This document shows, piece by piece, positions 23,376-35,757 of a stretch of DNA of 64,000 bases (position 1 is the first letter of the stretch; every line of letters begins with the position of its first letter). Below the pieces are notes generated by a model, which was given only the letters and a program-made list of their open reading frames with translations, did not search any database and was not told where the DNA came from. The translations under genes were made by a program, and so were the position numbers. Origin of the DNA: Cynocephalus volans (Eukaryota; Chordata; Mammalia; Dermoptera; Cynocephalidae); assembly GCF_027409185.1 (NCBI RefSeq), contig NC_084472.1, positions 19,950,524 through 20,014,523 on the forward strand, given 5' to 3'.

Positions 23376-23948
23376 ACATGTTTTTGGCAGAGTCTCTGGC
23401 CAGGGTACTGATGGGATTCTTGTCAGTCTCTGGAAAGAATGTGCCTAACATATTGTCCCACACACCTGGCTAGGCTCATTTTCATTAAAAAACAAAAGCT
23501 CCAAACAGAACAAAATCCTCAAGGTCACAGCCAGGAAACTCTTTCTAAAATGGCCCACTCCAAACTTTTATAGTGACCCACTGGGCCCAACATGAAATTA
23601 AATCCGTACAGCCCACTTTCCTTATCCGAATAATTTCTCACTACCCCTATGCTAACAGAGCCTGTCCATCCCTGTCATCCTCTCCTTATCACTGCCCTCC
23701 CTCCTGTCCTTAAGGTTCTCTTTCCTCTTTTCTCTTCTGTTTGCCATAAGCCAGATCCTGACCTAACCAGGTGTTACCCCAGCTCAGGTCCCCTTCTTGC
23801 CCCTCAGCCACCTCTCTTCTAGTGTTGCTGAGCCCCTGCCGTAGCTTCACTCTGCACCACACCCCTTAACCCTTGATTCCACTGGGCCTGCTACTGCTCT
23901 CAAGTCTACTTCTGGTACTTTTGACTCCTTGAGCAGAGTTTAAATTCT

Positions 23949-24050
23949 TTTTTTTTTTTTTTTTTTTAAAGATGACCAGTAAGGGGATCTTAAACCTTGA
24001 CTTGGTGTTGTCAGCACCAGGCTCTCCCAAGTGAGCTATGGGCCAGCCCT
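23949..24050 (-). repeat. monomeric CYN SINE with a perfect 17-bp TSD
   Basis: 102 bases, antisense: a poly(T) of about 20, GATGACCAGTAAGGGGATC, GGTGTTGTCAGCACC and the head complement GAGCTATGGGCCAGCCC. Only one tRNA-like unit is present. The flanks carry an exact AGCAGAGTTTAAATTCT duplication (23932-23948, 24051-24067). Confidence 0.92.
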
Positions 24051-25119
24051 AGCAGAGTTTAAATTCTGCTCTGTCTTTCATGTCTTTTATTTTTCTCCAG
24101 GGGCTAGTTTATAGTTAGAGATATGGTAGGTGGCCAAAACTTATGAGTCCTTGATTTAGTGAAAGAGTCAGGGGATTTTGTTCTCCATACCTACACAGTC
24201 AGAAGGCCCTTGACTCCTATCCACAGACACAAGCTGCTCAAATGCACAGACATCTGTGTTGATCTCAAGTGAGGCCATAGTCATTATTACTTTCTGTTCA
24301 CATCAGCACAGACTGTAATGTGTTTGACCTCAATTTTGCATTGTCCCAGTTAATGCTCCAAGAGGACTTGCCATAGACAGAATTGTGAAGTAGGTCAATA
24401 TAATCTACTGAATCTTCTACCTCTTCTTTTTGTCACCTTCACCCCAACCAAGAGTCCTCCTGGACCTCTTGTCTGTCTAGATTCCCTGTCTGCATTTCTA
24501 CACCACATCTCCCAGCTGGTTAGCTCAGTCTCTCCTTACCTCTTGGAATTTACACTAGATGAGACTTCCTGCGGTGGGGAGTGTAGCAGACACAGCATTG
24601 AATAATCTATTCCAACATCCATCACCCCCTTCCTTTTCCCTATAAGAATACCAGTTTTGCTCAGGTGTACATACCATATGCCCTGGAGATGTGCTTAAGG
24701 GAAGCCTAGTCCCTTGTTCTGTCCAAAGCCTTAGGCTGGTGATAGTGCCTGGATTAGGTGTGGACATGTGACAAATTCTGACCTCTGAGACATGAGAGGA
24801 AATGTGCTGAGGGTTTCTGAGAAAGTTTCCTTGTTTCTAAAATATACCCAGGAGAAGATGGTCCTTCATTCCTTCGGACACTATCCTGTGTAGATACGAT
24901 GCCTGGAATTTCTGCAGCCGCTTTGTGACCATAAGGAAAACTATGGTGGCATAGCAGACAGATGGTGTCACTAGGGCTCTCTGTTGACCAACCAGGGCTG
25001 TCCCACCCCTGGACTTGTTAAATTACCTTCAGTTAGTTTCTCTCTTAGTTTCCATTGAAAGTATTCTGATATGGGGTAAGAATGGAAGTGAGGGGTGGGG
25101 GACAAAGAGTCAGGAACTT

Positions 25120-25300
25120 TACCCATATTGACTAATGTCCACTATGTGCTTGCATTAAAAATGTGTCACTGGATTTTACTCTCATTCCACACCTAGGTGA
25201 AAACTATTAATGATGATGAAACTGAGACTCAGAGAGGGTGAAAAGCTTATTTATGATCATGGGGACTGGAAGTAAGAAAGAGGGATTAGAACTCCAGCTA
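25120..25300 (-). repeat. MIR SINE, antisense
   Basis: GTCCACTATGTGCTTGC, GATGAAACTGAGACTCAGAG and GAAGTAAGAAAGAGGG follow antisense MIR order. Confidence 0.55.
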
Positions 25301-25983
25301 ATGGGAGAGTAAAGCCCCCACCCTTTCCACTGTGATGTCTCACTAGTTTTGTACGCAAATGTTTGCTGAATAAATGTCAGAATGAATTGACCTGTTCTGC
25401 ATTTTGCAACCTTGAGGTCACAGACAATAGTCGCTGACCGAGTAGCAGCTGTTGCCTGTTACCAGGAGTAGGAGCCAAGCACTTCTGTCCCTGCACCGTG
25501 GTATTGGAATCACCAAGGAAAAAGACACCATCTGGCCCAGATGCAGCAACGCTTTACTTGAACAGCAATAAGACAGAGCAAGACCACTTCAGTGGCTGAC
25601 GTTGGTTACCCATGGCCAGCCCCTCCTTCCTGGTAGCTGACTCAGGGTAATGAATGGGCCCGTATGCACCCCTCTGGGCTGCAGCAGAAGGACTTTGTCC
25701 CCTTCCTGCAGGGGACAGATATAATAATGGGGTTGGCCAGGTGCCGTATGACACACATGCTTAAGCAGGACAAAGAAGTACACAGTGAGTCTGAAACAGG
25801 GAAAGATATTCCCATACAAGATGATAAGTTCAGCACAGGCTGTGAGGACTCTTTCTCTCTTGATAAGGAAGTGTTCCAGGCCCAAGGCTCATTCTTATGT
25901 GGCCAAGAAAGCAGGCTTGAAAGACTGTGCACATGAGATTCCCAATGATGTCCCTCAGAATAAATGGATTGCTAACAGGGTGC

Positions 25984-25984
<1 letters not shown>

Positions 25985-26012
<28 letters not shown>
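25985..26012 (+). repeat. poly(A) tract, 28 A
   Basis: An uninterrupted A28 run that is not attached to any recognised SINE or LINE. The upstream 480 bases are unrecognised. Confidence 0.9.
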
Positions 26013-26015
<3 letters not shown>

Positions 26016-26189
26016 ACTAGAACACTAAATCCAAGAGATATGCATAGATTCTGATTATCACATTGGATAGGCAATATCTGTACCTTTGTTGTCTACTCAG
26101 TAAAAATTCTTAAGGTAGTTTCAGCCTAGTCGAACTTTTTTTTTTCCAGATTACAAAGCCGGTATAATAAAAGAAAGCGAATGAAGCAG

Positions 26190-26640
26190 AAGATAAAAAT
26201 AACCTATAATGCAACTTCCTAGAATTATCACTTGCTAAATATACTCACAACCTTTTTAAAAGCATATAGTAACATAATGGGAATCATGTGTGTTCTGCTC
26301 TTTTACTAAACATGATAATGTGAGCATTTCCCCCTGGCATTTAAAGTTCTCTGAAAATCCTTCTTTTATGGCTGCATTTAAAATTCAGTATATTATAATT
26401 TATTTAGCCTTTCTCCTTTTATAAGATCTTTAAGTTGATCTTCATTTTTGCTACTAGAAATACCAGAATAATTATTTTATATTGAAGTATTATCCACATT
26501 TCTGATTATTTCTCTAGGATAAATTTCTAGAGGTCCAGAGTCAAAGCATATGAACATTGGGAAGGCCTCTAACTCATGTGTATAATCGCTTTTCAGACAT
26601 GCTATGCCAATTTTATACTTCCATCCAGGCTGGTTAAATT
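26190..26640 (-). repeat. old L1 3' segment, antisense
   Basis: Phrases such as TTTTATGGCTGCATTTAAAA, TCTCTAGGATAAATTTCTAGAG and GTCAAAGCATATGAAC fit very old antisense L1M-type sequence. Confidence 0.5.
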
Positions 26641-27252
26641 ATTGTTTGGGATTTTTCCAAATGCTTCCAATGACCTGTGTAGGCAGACATATGCACTAAG
26701 CATTCTGTTTATCTATTTGATTATTTCTACCCCTGCCAGATAATATTAAAGTCTCTTACATGAATGTATACAACAAAACAGGATAAAAATAAAGAGAGAA
26801 ATAAAGCAAATGAGACAAAGAGAAATTGAGAATAGGAAAGGTAATATAAGGCCAGGATTAGGAAGAACACATAGAGCCAGGAGGAAAACAAACGTGGCTC
26901 TAGCCTTTCAGCGGCAAACAATGCAAGCCGGGACATGGCCATTTTTATGGTTTGTGAAGTGTCCGTAAGATTAAACTCTCCACTTGCATATGAATAGTTC
27001 GACTACTGCAGACAGAACTTAAATTGTATAGAGCAATACACAGCCTCCTCAATAATCTCTGTGTAGCAAATACATCACTGAAATTCTCAGCACTGTTTGT
27101 TGGGATATTTCTTTATGTAGGCCACAAGCTAATATCAAAGAAATTCAGGAAAACTCAAAATAGAGCAGTTTAGGTATAGCATCTACTGGTCTGGCTTCTA
27201 GAAGAATGGATGGACTACTGATTCTTAGGTGTTCCTCCATAAATACTGTCCC

Positions 27253-28006
27253 TGTTATGGTCTGAAAGTTTGTGTTCCCCCCAAATTTATATGTTGAAAT
27301 CTAATCCCCAATCCAATAGTATTAAGAGGTGGGGCTTTGGGGAGGTAATTAGGCCATGTGGGTGGAGCACTCAGGAATGGGATTAGTGACTGCTATATTT
27401 GAATGTTTGTCCCCTCCAAAGCTCATGTTGAAACTTAATTTTCAATATGGTATTTGAAAGGTGGTGCCTTTAGGAGGTGATTGGATTGTGAGGACTCTGT
27501 CCTCGTGAATGGTATGGGTTAATGGTTCAGTGCATTATCAGGGAGTTACTGGTGGCTTTATAAGGAGATCAAGTGAGCACAAAAAAAACTCTCTTCCCCC
27601 TCATCAACATATGACACTGTGGATTGCCACAGGACTCTGTGGAAAGTCACCACTAAGATGTGCTCCCTTGACTTGGATTTCCCAGCCTCCAAAACTGTAA
27701 GAAATAAATTTTACTTCTTTACAATTACCTATTTCAGGTATTCTGTTATCAGCAACAGTAAACTGATTAATATAGTGACCTTATAAAAGAAGCCCAAGGG
27801 AACTCGTTGGCCCTTTTCACTATGTGAGGACACAGAGAGAAGGCAACATCTATGACCCAGAGAGTGAGCCTTCATCAGAAGCCAAATATACTGGTGCCTT
27901 GATTGTGGACCTCCTAGCATCTAGAACTATAAGAAATAAATTTCTGTTGTTCATAAGCCACCTAGTTTATGGTATTTTATTATAGTAGCAGGAATGGATT
28001 AAGACA
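27253..28006 (+). mobile_element. MaLR solo LTR containing a second LTR
   Basis: Starts TGTTATGGTCTGAAAG, ends GGATTAAGACA, with flanks GTCCC and GTTCC (27248-27252, 28007-28011; 4 of 5 match). It is split at 27390 by a second MaLR LTR. Confidence 0.8.
27391..27774 (+). mobile_element. MaLR solo LTR nested in another
   Basis: 384 bases starting TGCTATATTTGAATG and ending ACTGATTAATATA, with a perfect 5-base duplication GTGAC (27386-27390, 27775-27779). Removing it restores the outer LTR. Confidence 0.88.
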
Positions 28007-28189
28007 GTTCCCCTCAAGACATTGAGTGGCTGAGTTTGGTGTTCATTTTCTAGCTGGTACCTAGAGCACAGTTGGTTTAGGTGTGGAGTTAATTCATGTA
28101 AACTATCAGTAGAACTGAGAATGGGATTAACACTCCCCTCTTGTAAAATTTCAGAAGCTTGGCATTAGTTTATGTGGGAGGCCACCCAC

Positions 28190-31070
28190 CTGGCCAGGGA
28201 ATAGAGCCTGGGAAGAACCCAAGGCAGGATGCTATTGAACCCTGGCAAAGATGGAGTGCTTGACTATGGGAACCAAGTGGCCATATGGCCAGAACTTTCC
28301 ATCATCAGCTGGGTTCTGTGATAGCTTATATGGGCTCAGCAGCAATCCATAGTAGCAGGAAGTGGTACATCTGGGATTAAGTCTAAGCAGGATCAGAGGG
28401 CATGGGCAAGCCTGCATGAGCTTGCCACCCTCTACTATTGCATGAGCACCTTGCCCTTAACTCATACCTTTTGTTGTATGGGGAATCCCTTAGGAAATCT
28501 GATGGAGAAGGAGAAAACTTGAGCTTGTTTCATGGCCCACCTGTTAGAATGGGGGTATGCATATGGGTAAAAGCTGACAATAGATGTGGCTGCACTACAG
28601 TCCTGCTCAGGGGTGGCTTGAGAAACAGAATTTCAGGTGGAGGACAGGGTCATCTACTTTGTATGGGAAGGGAAATGGCCCAAGGTTATACTATATATGA
28701 CTCATGGGCAGAGGAGAATGGCTTGAGTTGTGGTCATGTCCCAGGAAAGAGAGACTGGAAATTTGGGAGGAGGAACTCGGGGGCAGAGTCCTGTGCACTT
28801 ATGGGAGTGGGCAAAAAGTGTGAAGATCTTTGTATTGCATGTTAATGCTCAATGAAATCCATCTACCACAAGAGAGGCACTAAACTATCAAAAGACAAAT
28901 CACTTAACCAGCCTCTATCATTGATGTCCCCAGTGCTGGCATGATGGGCACCTGAGTGATATAGCCATGGTGTCAGGGATAAAGGTCATGATTGGTCCAA
29001 CAGCATGAGTTCCCACTTACCAGGTCTGATCTAGCTACGCAGCTACTAAATGTTTAACCTGCCAACAACAGGGACCAATACTGAGTCTCCAGTATGCCAC
29101 CATCCTTCAAGGAGATCACCCGGTCACTTAGTGGAAAGTTGACTCTATTAGACACTTTCCTGGAAAGTAGAAGGCTAGCAATTTATTTTGACAGAAATAG
29201 ACACATATTCCAGGTATAGGTTTGCCATTCCTGTCTGTGGGTCCTCAGCCAACACCACTATCCAAGGGTTTATGGAGTGTTTGTTCCACTAGCACAGAAT
29301 CCAGAATAACATTATGTTAGACCAAGAGATGCACCATACAGCAAAAAAGGTGCAGGAGTGGGCTCATGAGCATGGCATCCACTGGTCATATCCCATACCA
29401 CATTACCCAACGCTGACAACTGGTTAAGTATTAAAGTGGCCTGTTGAAAACATAGCTAAAGCACCAATACAGAGGTGATATTTTACAAGCACAGAGCTTC
29501 CAGAACATATCATCCTGGACGTAATATGTAGTTTAAATCAAAGATACATCTATGGTACTATGTCAACACAGGAAGAACACACAGTTCTGCAGACCAAGGT
29601 GTGGAAGCAGGAGTGGCCCCACTTACCATACGCTCAATGATCCAATAGTGTTTCCTGTCTCTGCAACTGTAATTTCTGCCAGTTTAGAAGTCCTGGTTCT
29701 CAGAGTCCTCTTTCCCATGGGACACAGCAAGAGTCCCACTGAACAATAACTCATGGCTGCTGCTTGGGCACTTTAGGCTCTTTGTGTTCAGGGACAGCAG
29801 GTGAAATGGTGAGTCACCATCTCAGGAGGGTTAATTGACCCTGGTCATCAAGAGGAGGTGGGCTGCTGTTACACGCTGGAGTCAGTGGGGAATATGTGTG
29901 CAACCCAGGTGTTCCATTTGGGAGCCTCTTGATATTCTCTTGACCATTTTTTAGTGGTAAATGGACAAAAGCAGAAACTCCAGCCTGAGAAGCACGTGGT
30001 GACCAGGGCTCAGACCCCTCAGGGATGAGGATCTGGGTCATTCTACCAGATAAGCCTTCAAGATGACCAGAGCTGTTAGCTGCTGAGGGGAATCGGGAAT
30101 GAGTAGTCAGGAGTACTATGATGAGTGTCAGTTGCAGTCCTGAGACCAGCTGCACTAGCAGGGACTGTAAAGTGTCCGAGCAACTTTCTTCTTCTTCTAA
30201 ATTTCCCCCAGGAAGAGGGGCCCACCAGAATCCCGGAGGAGCTGCTCTGGGCACTTGTATGAGGTGGTTCTGAATGTGCAAAGGGCAGATCCTGGGGAAC
30301 ACTGTGTCTCTTTCACTAGATCCTCCTTCAGAAGGACTTGTCACCCAGCCACTCAAGTGATGTTGGCAGAAAACTCTCAGCTGCTAGCACATTCTGGGAT
30401 GGCCTCAGCTGCAGTCACCTTGTCAAAGGTCATATCTTCCCAAGGTCCACATCCGATGACTGACTGACATAGGAATATAAAGACCCAGACTCAGCACTAC
30501 TCTGAAGGGTTATTCTAGTCCAGATATCCATCTGGGGCCATTTGAGGCTGTCATTGGGCTCACGTCACATCTCAACTTCTCTCTATGCCCAATCCTCCTT
30601 CCCTCTCCTTTCCACAGTATGAATCACAGGAACAAGCCCTCCTAAATGAGTTGCATGTGAAACTATACACCAGTGTCTGCTTCCCAGGGAACTTACCCGC
30701 AACAACTTCTTTCCAGTAACTGGACGAAAATCTTAGATTTAGGCCTCGCTGTGTACTAGGTCCACACGCTTTAAGTTTTCTTTCATGGAAACGACTCATA
30801 GATTTTAAATGTTCAGATGAAATAACTTTTATACTCCAGAGCACACCTTGAGCCTTGAAGAGATACTCGAAATAATCTGGATGTTTAAATTTCCTTTAAT
30901 AACAGAAATATGCATCCTTTGAGAGGACCAAGGTGTCACAAAACCGAGGAAGCTATCAATCATGTGCTGCAAGCCCCAGGAGTTGGGTGAAATGCTGCTG
31001 TTGGCTTTGGCACTTCCTCTGCTCTGCATGCAGGGCATGGTTCAGCAGCTAATCTGGTTAGCAGGCTGTG
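28190..31070 (+). mobile_element. decayed ERVL internal region (pol relic)
   Basis: Translated pieces resemble ERVL-class pol in the expected order: an RNase H-like segment near 28690-28860, integrase core near 29200-29400, integrase C-terminal part near 29640-29730, and a dUTPase-like segment near 29760-29900. Stops and frameshifts break every frame, so no product is possible. An MLT2-type LTR follows directly at 31077 in the same orientation and would be the 3' LTR; the 5' part is missing. The segments 28008-28680 and 30300-31070 were not placed against pol. Confidence 0.7.
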
Positions 31071-31076
31071 GTGGTT

Positions 31077-31468
31077 AATCTCATGTGTCAACTTGGCTAG
31101 GCCAAGTTATCCAGCAATTTGGTCAAACATTGTTCTAGACATTTCTGCGAGGCTATATCTTAGATGAGATTAACCTTTAAATCAGTAAATTTTGAGTAAA
31201 GCAGATTACCCTCTGTAATGGGGGTGGGCCTCATCCTCTCAGCTGAAGGCCTTAATAAAAAAAGACCGACTCTCCTGGAAGAAGAGGGCATTCCGGCAGC
31301 AGACAACCTTTGAACTTGAACTGCAACATTGACTCTTCTCTGGGTCTACAGCCTTCTGGTCTACCCTGCAGATTTTGGACAGGCCACCCTCTACAAATGT
31401 GTGAGCCAATTCCTTAAAATAAATCTCTCTCTATGTACACAATCTATTGTTTCTCTGGAGAACATACA
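31077..31468 (+). repeat. MLT2-type (ERVL) LTR
   Basis: Starts TGTGGTGGTTAATCTCATG and continues GTCAACTTGGCTAGGCC, GAGTAAAGCAGATTACCC, GTGGGCCTCATCC, CTGCAGATTTTGGAC, CCAATTCCTTAAAATAAATC and TTTCTCTGGAGAAC. This matches the MLT2B class and probably is the 3' LTR of the ERVL relic to its left. Confidence 0.8.
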
Positions 31469-32136
31469 TGGGCCCACATCACAAAACTCATGGTCAGTGG
31501 TTTATGTTCAATCCCAGGAAGAGAAGGGCAGAACTATTCCAAGACATAGGCACAAAATGTTTGGCCTCACACACCTGGATGAGATGTGTCTAAACATGGT
31601 GTTTGTCCTAGGCTGGAATTGGATGTGTTTTAGAGAGGACCAAGGAAAACTAGTACATCAGCAGCAGCGACAAGAACAATAACCACCACAACAAAATAAA
31701 ACAAAAGCCAACCCACTTTTAAAAAGATGTAGTTTTTAAGTATCTTGGTGCATCTCTCTTCTTTCGGGTGGGGCATCAGAATGTGTGGGGTATCAGAATG
31801 TGTGCTGCCACGTGGGGTATCCTGGCCCACGGAGGGCTGGTCCTGGCTTGGCTTTATATGAAGCATCTATTGCACTTACTCTTTTTCCCCAGGGAGGAGG
31901 AAGGCCACACTGATGTAGAGAAACTTCACAAAATGGCCCCATTCTCTCCCAACTAGCTAACAACCATCCAGGCCTTTTTTAGTCGTTGCTTTTTGGTATG
32001 CTCTAGTAATTTTGTCTTCATTATCCATCATAGTGATTTAACAAAATGTTCGATTTCTTGCACTTTAGTGATGGGTTGGACAATGCTCCCTTGAGAGACA
32101 GTTGCCTTTGGCACTGCTCTGTCAAATGCTTTGCAC

Positions 32137-32206
32137 TTTAAAACATGCAGTAATTTTGCTGTTTAAAACATGCAGTAATTTTGCCATTTAAAACATGCGG
32201 TGATGA
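32137..32206. repeat. 25-bp tandem repeat, about 2.8 copies
   Basis: TTTAAAACATGCAGTAATTT followed by TGC recurs at 32137, 32162 and 32187, the third copy diverging after ATGC. Confidence 0.9.
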
Positions 32207-33139
32207 GCTGTGAGCTGTACACAGAAGGATTTTTTGGAGCCTCATCTGTGACCCAGTGGACCAAGCCATGGTATAGAAATGCCAGCCCTGAAACGTCAGT
32301 CCCTGGTCAGACGTCTCGATTTTGCCTGAAGTGTTTGATTTTCATTTGGTTGTTTAGCATTATATTGTGTAACTGTCTCAGCTTCCTCAGCTTCCAACAT
32401 TTGTTTAAAGCAAGTCTGGGTTAATCGTTGGAAAGTACCCTATTGCTAATCTGGCCCTTGGGAATAAAAGCATCTATTATGAATGGGCCCAGAAGAGATG
32501 CCTCCTAACTGAAGCTGCCATTGGCATTCTGCTGAGGGTTCAAAGTACCCACGCAAGAACATTATCTTTTAATGTACTGGGAACCGTGAACGCTGTTCAG
32601 TTGAAATCTCAGTCCTTAGATTTTACTACCAAGTTGCTAAACTCATAGGGGCAAAATGTAGTAGACATGTATGCACAGACTTGGCTCTAAATTATTTATA
32701 GAGTTGGTGCTTGTTTCGTTTAATCTTTAATTAAGCCAAAACCATTTAAGAGGAGGCAAAAAAGCTGAATTCAGTCCTCAGGGAAAATGAACTGGAAGAC
32801 TCCCATGCAATGGAAATTCTCCCACAGTTTCACATGGGAGCAAGTGTGGAATTCAAATTTAATTTTGTTTGTGGAAAAAACAGATCCCCTCCCCCCATGG
32901 TTGAAATGTGCAGAATAATATTTTTATTAACACTTGACTTTCAGGGCCCTTGTTTGGCAATTATATAGTAATGTACTGAACTGTATCTTAAAAGTAGTAT
33001 AAATCTCAAGTGTGGTGGGAGCCTCATTCTTTCAGTGAGGGTTCCTTGGTGGGATTCTCACAGCTTCGAGGTGAGACCACAGCTTAGTGTGATAGGAGCC
33101 TCAGTGAGACCGACCCTCAGACCATGAGCCACACAGGGC

Positions 33140-33240
33140 AGAAGCTGTGTTTGTCTCATTCTCTTTGCAGCCCCAATGCCAAGTCCAGCGCTTAGCACAT
33201 AGTTGGTGTTCATTGAATTTTTTGAATAAATGAATGAATA
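33140..33240 (+). repeat. L2 3' end
   Basis: GCTTAGCACATAGTTGGTG, then a GAATAAATGAATGAATAAATG terminal repeat, the usual LINE-2 end. Confidence 0.65.
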
Positions 33241-33638
33241 AATGAATTCTCACAGGTTACGTAAGGATCCACGAGCCTCTCAAATATGGAACCAAAGTTT
33301 CTGATGCTCTTTTCTCTGGTGAGATTTGGAGTCTATGTTTATGTGGTTCTTCTCTTTTCAGGAATCTAAGGCATGTGGCTTGTAGCTTGTAAGCGAGGCC
33401 ACTGGGCAGGTGACAATAGAGAACATCGTCCTATTTTCACACGAGGGCTACCGCCTGGTAGAACAAGTGTCATGTCTTCCCTGAAGACAGAGCCTTCTCT
33501 CCTCCAGCCCACCTCCACCTCTTATCACTGGTCCCCAATATAGGTCTGGAAGGTGCCTGAGGGGCCTGAAAATTGTTGCTAAGGGGCTGTGACTCTGCCT
33601 TTGTGTGTGTCTGTGTGTATTTTAAATTAACTGATAAT

Positions 33639-33641
<3 letters not shown>

Positions 33642-33676
<35 letters not shown>

Positions 33677-33710
33677 ATGCGTGTGTGTGTATGTGGTGGT
33701 GGTGGTGGGG
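33642..33710. repeat. (TG)n microsatellite with GGT extension
   Basis: About 17 TG units, interrupted by CATGCG, a second GT block, then (GGT)n. Confidence 0.95.
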
Positions 33711-33742
33711 CTCTGGAATTTTGAAGTCAAACAAGAAACTTT

Positions 33743-33845
33743 TTGGCTGGCCGGTTAGGTCAGTTGGTTAGAACGTGGAGTTATAACACCAGAGTCAAGG
33801 GTTCCAATCCCTGTACTGGCCAGCTGCCAAAAAACAAAAAAAAAG
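33743..33845 (+). repeat. CYN-type monomer SINE (tRNA-Ile-like)
   Basis: GGCTGGCCGGTTAGGTCAG, TTGGTTAGAACGTGG, AGGGTTCCAATCCC and CCAGC form a recognisable tRNA-Ile copy, followed by an A-rich tail. Flanks AACAAGAAACTTT / AACAAGAGACTTT are the duplication. It is a SINE, not a functional tRNA gene. Confidence 0.9.
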
Positions 33846-34679
33846 AACAAGAGACTTTGTGTATAGAATGTCCCCCACCTCCTTGCACAGGTGCAGGTCA
33901 GACTAAGCTCAAGTCACTAGCCATGACTGGCTTTAGTGTCTTCTACTTAGGTGTAGAATTCTCAGTTCTCCCAGCAAGTGGAATAGGGTTGAAGAAGGAA
34001 CCACAAACAAAAGTGTCAGGTATAAGGGAGAAATCCAAGTGGTTTTATCAGAAAGGGAAATGTCAGCAGAAGCTCATAGAAGAGCCACGATCAAACATGG
34101 CTCTAGACAAAACGGCTCTCACAATATCTACCTTCAGTCTGGTGCCAATATTATGACACGTTGGCAATGTGTCAATACCAGGATGGGGCTAATGCCCTGA
34201 GGGTTCCATAGGCAAGTCGCGTCAGCCCCAGTGCTCAGCAGGTGGCCGAAGGGACAGACCATGTTGGCTCAATACTCGGGCTAGTCAGGCTCACAGAGGG
34301 TGCAGGGATCTGGGGAGCTCTGAACAGAAAGTAAAGAAGCCTGGAGCTGGTGCAGGGTGCCGGGGGGTCTGGGGCAGACAGTAGTGGGTGCCCAAGGCAG
34401 ACCAGCTGACCAGAGGAGCTCAGGGCAGTGAGAGCTTCTGCAGGACTCCTCCAAGGCCTTCCAACACCCTGGGGCTCTGGCAAGGTTGAAAAGTGGGCAG
34501 CAGGGAGCTATGTCCACTAAAGGAGGCAGAAATGGGATCACTGAAGACTGGTGCTTGATGGCAGAGCAAAGAAAGCTGCCAGGTTCTAAGAAACTGGGAT
34601 TCTAGGCAGGCTCCTGGGCAGATTCAGACATGATGGGTCTAAAACTGAACACAAAAATAACAATAGCTAACTTTACTTG

Positions 34680-35350
34680 GAGGTGTGCTCTGCATTGGCA
34701 TTGCATTAGGCCCCTTATAGTTATTATTTCATTCAATAGTCACAAATTTTATGCCATGAGTAAAATTTTTCAGATAAAGAGACTGAGACTTTTAAAAATA
34801 TTTAATTGTCAAATAAAGATTGAATATATTCAAGGTATATAACTGATGATTTGATATATGTATATATTGTGTGATGTTTACCACAGTCAAATTAATGAAG
34901 GCATCTCTCGCCACCCATGCTGTACACTAAGTCCCCAGACTTGTTCATTGTGTAACTGATCAACATCTTCCCACTTCCTCCAGCCCGTGGCAACCATCAT
35001 TTTACTCTCTGCTTCTAGGAGTTCGACTTTTAAAAATTTCACATATAAGTAAGATCATGCAGTATTTGTCTTTCTGTATCTGGCTTATTTCACTTAGAAT
35101 AATGTCCTCCGGATTCATCCATGTTGTTGCAAATTGCAGAATTTCCTTTTTTAAATGGCTGAATAATATTCCATTGTGTGTGTGTATAACATTTTCTTTA
35201 TTTATTCATCCACTGATGGAGACTTAGGTTGAAGAAACTGAGACTTAAAGAGGTTAAGCAACTTACCCCAAGTCATGAGGTCACGTAAGCTAGTAGATGG
35301 GAAGCTGGGACTTGAACTTCTGTGTGTAACTCTACAGCCTGTGAGCTTAA
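34680..35350 (-). repeat. MIR SINE, antisense, split by an L1 end
   Basis: MIR text runs to 34791 (CAGATAAAGAGACTGAG) and resumes at 35234 (GAAACTGAGACTTAAAGAGG, TAAGCAACTTACCCCAAG). Confidence 0.7.
34792..35233 (-). repeat. L1 3' end, antisense, with a 13-bp TSD
   Basis: Antisense L1 text: TTATTTCACTTAGAATAATG, TTCATCCATGTTGTTGC, GGCTGAATAATATTCCATTG. Flanks GAGACTGAGACTT / GAAACTGAGACTT (34779-34791, 35234-35246) are the duplication, lying inside the MIR. Confidence 0.85.
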
Positions 35351-35439
35351 CTGCTACTACTCTGTGCAGTGAAGGCTTGGTTAAGGGAGCAAGGGCATGG
35401 TGCAGGGAAAATGATAGTGACCACCAACTGGCGGTAGGT

Positions 35440-35600
35440 CCAGTTCTGCAGCACACACTTTCACATACATTACGTCAGTTAACTTTCACAATATTCTCAT
35501 CTTCATTTTTTATTTCAGATGAGAGATTTGAAGCACATAGAGACCAAGTGGCTTGCCTAAAATCACACAGGAAGGAGGCAATAACCCAATTAATGGAACT
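35440..35600 (-). repeat. MIR SINE, antisense
   Basis: TTAACTTTCACAATATTCTC, TTTCAGATGAGAGATTTGAAG and AAATCACACAGGAAGG in antisense order. Confidence 0.55.
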
Positions 35601-35757
35601 GAGGCACATGGAGCAAAACCAGCAGCAAGACAGACCTGAGGCTGATGTCCATGGGGAGGAAAAGACCTAAGAATGAAGGATGTAATACCTACTGTACATT
35701 CAGGCCTCCTTAGTCTAGAACCTGAGTTAATAAAGGTGCTCTAAGATACAAAGCAAT

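Noticed and set aside
28438..28845. A 135-codon host gene
   Set aside because: It resembles decayed ERVL RNase H sequence and lies within the ERVL relic.
33743..33845. Possible tRNA-Ile gene
   Set aside because: The cloverleaf text is close to tRNA-Ile, but stems are mutated, an A-rich tail follows, and target duplications flank it. It is a SINE. The same applies to 42014-42132.
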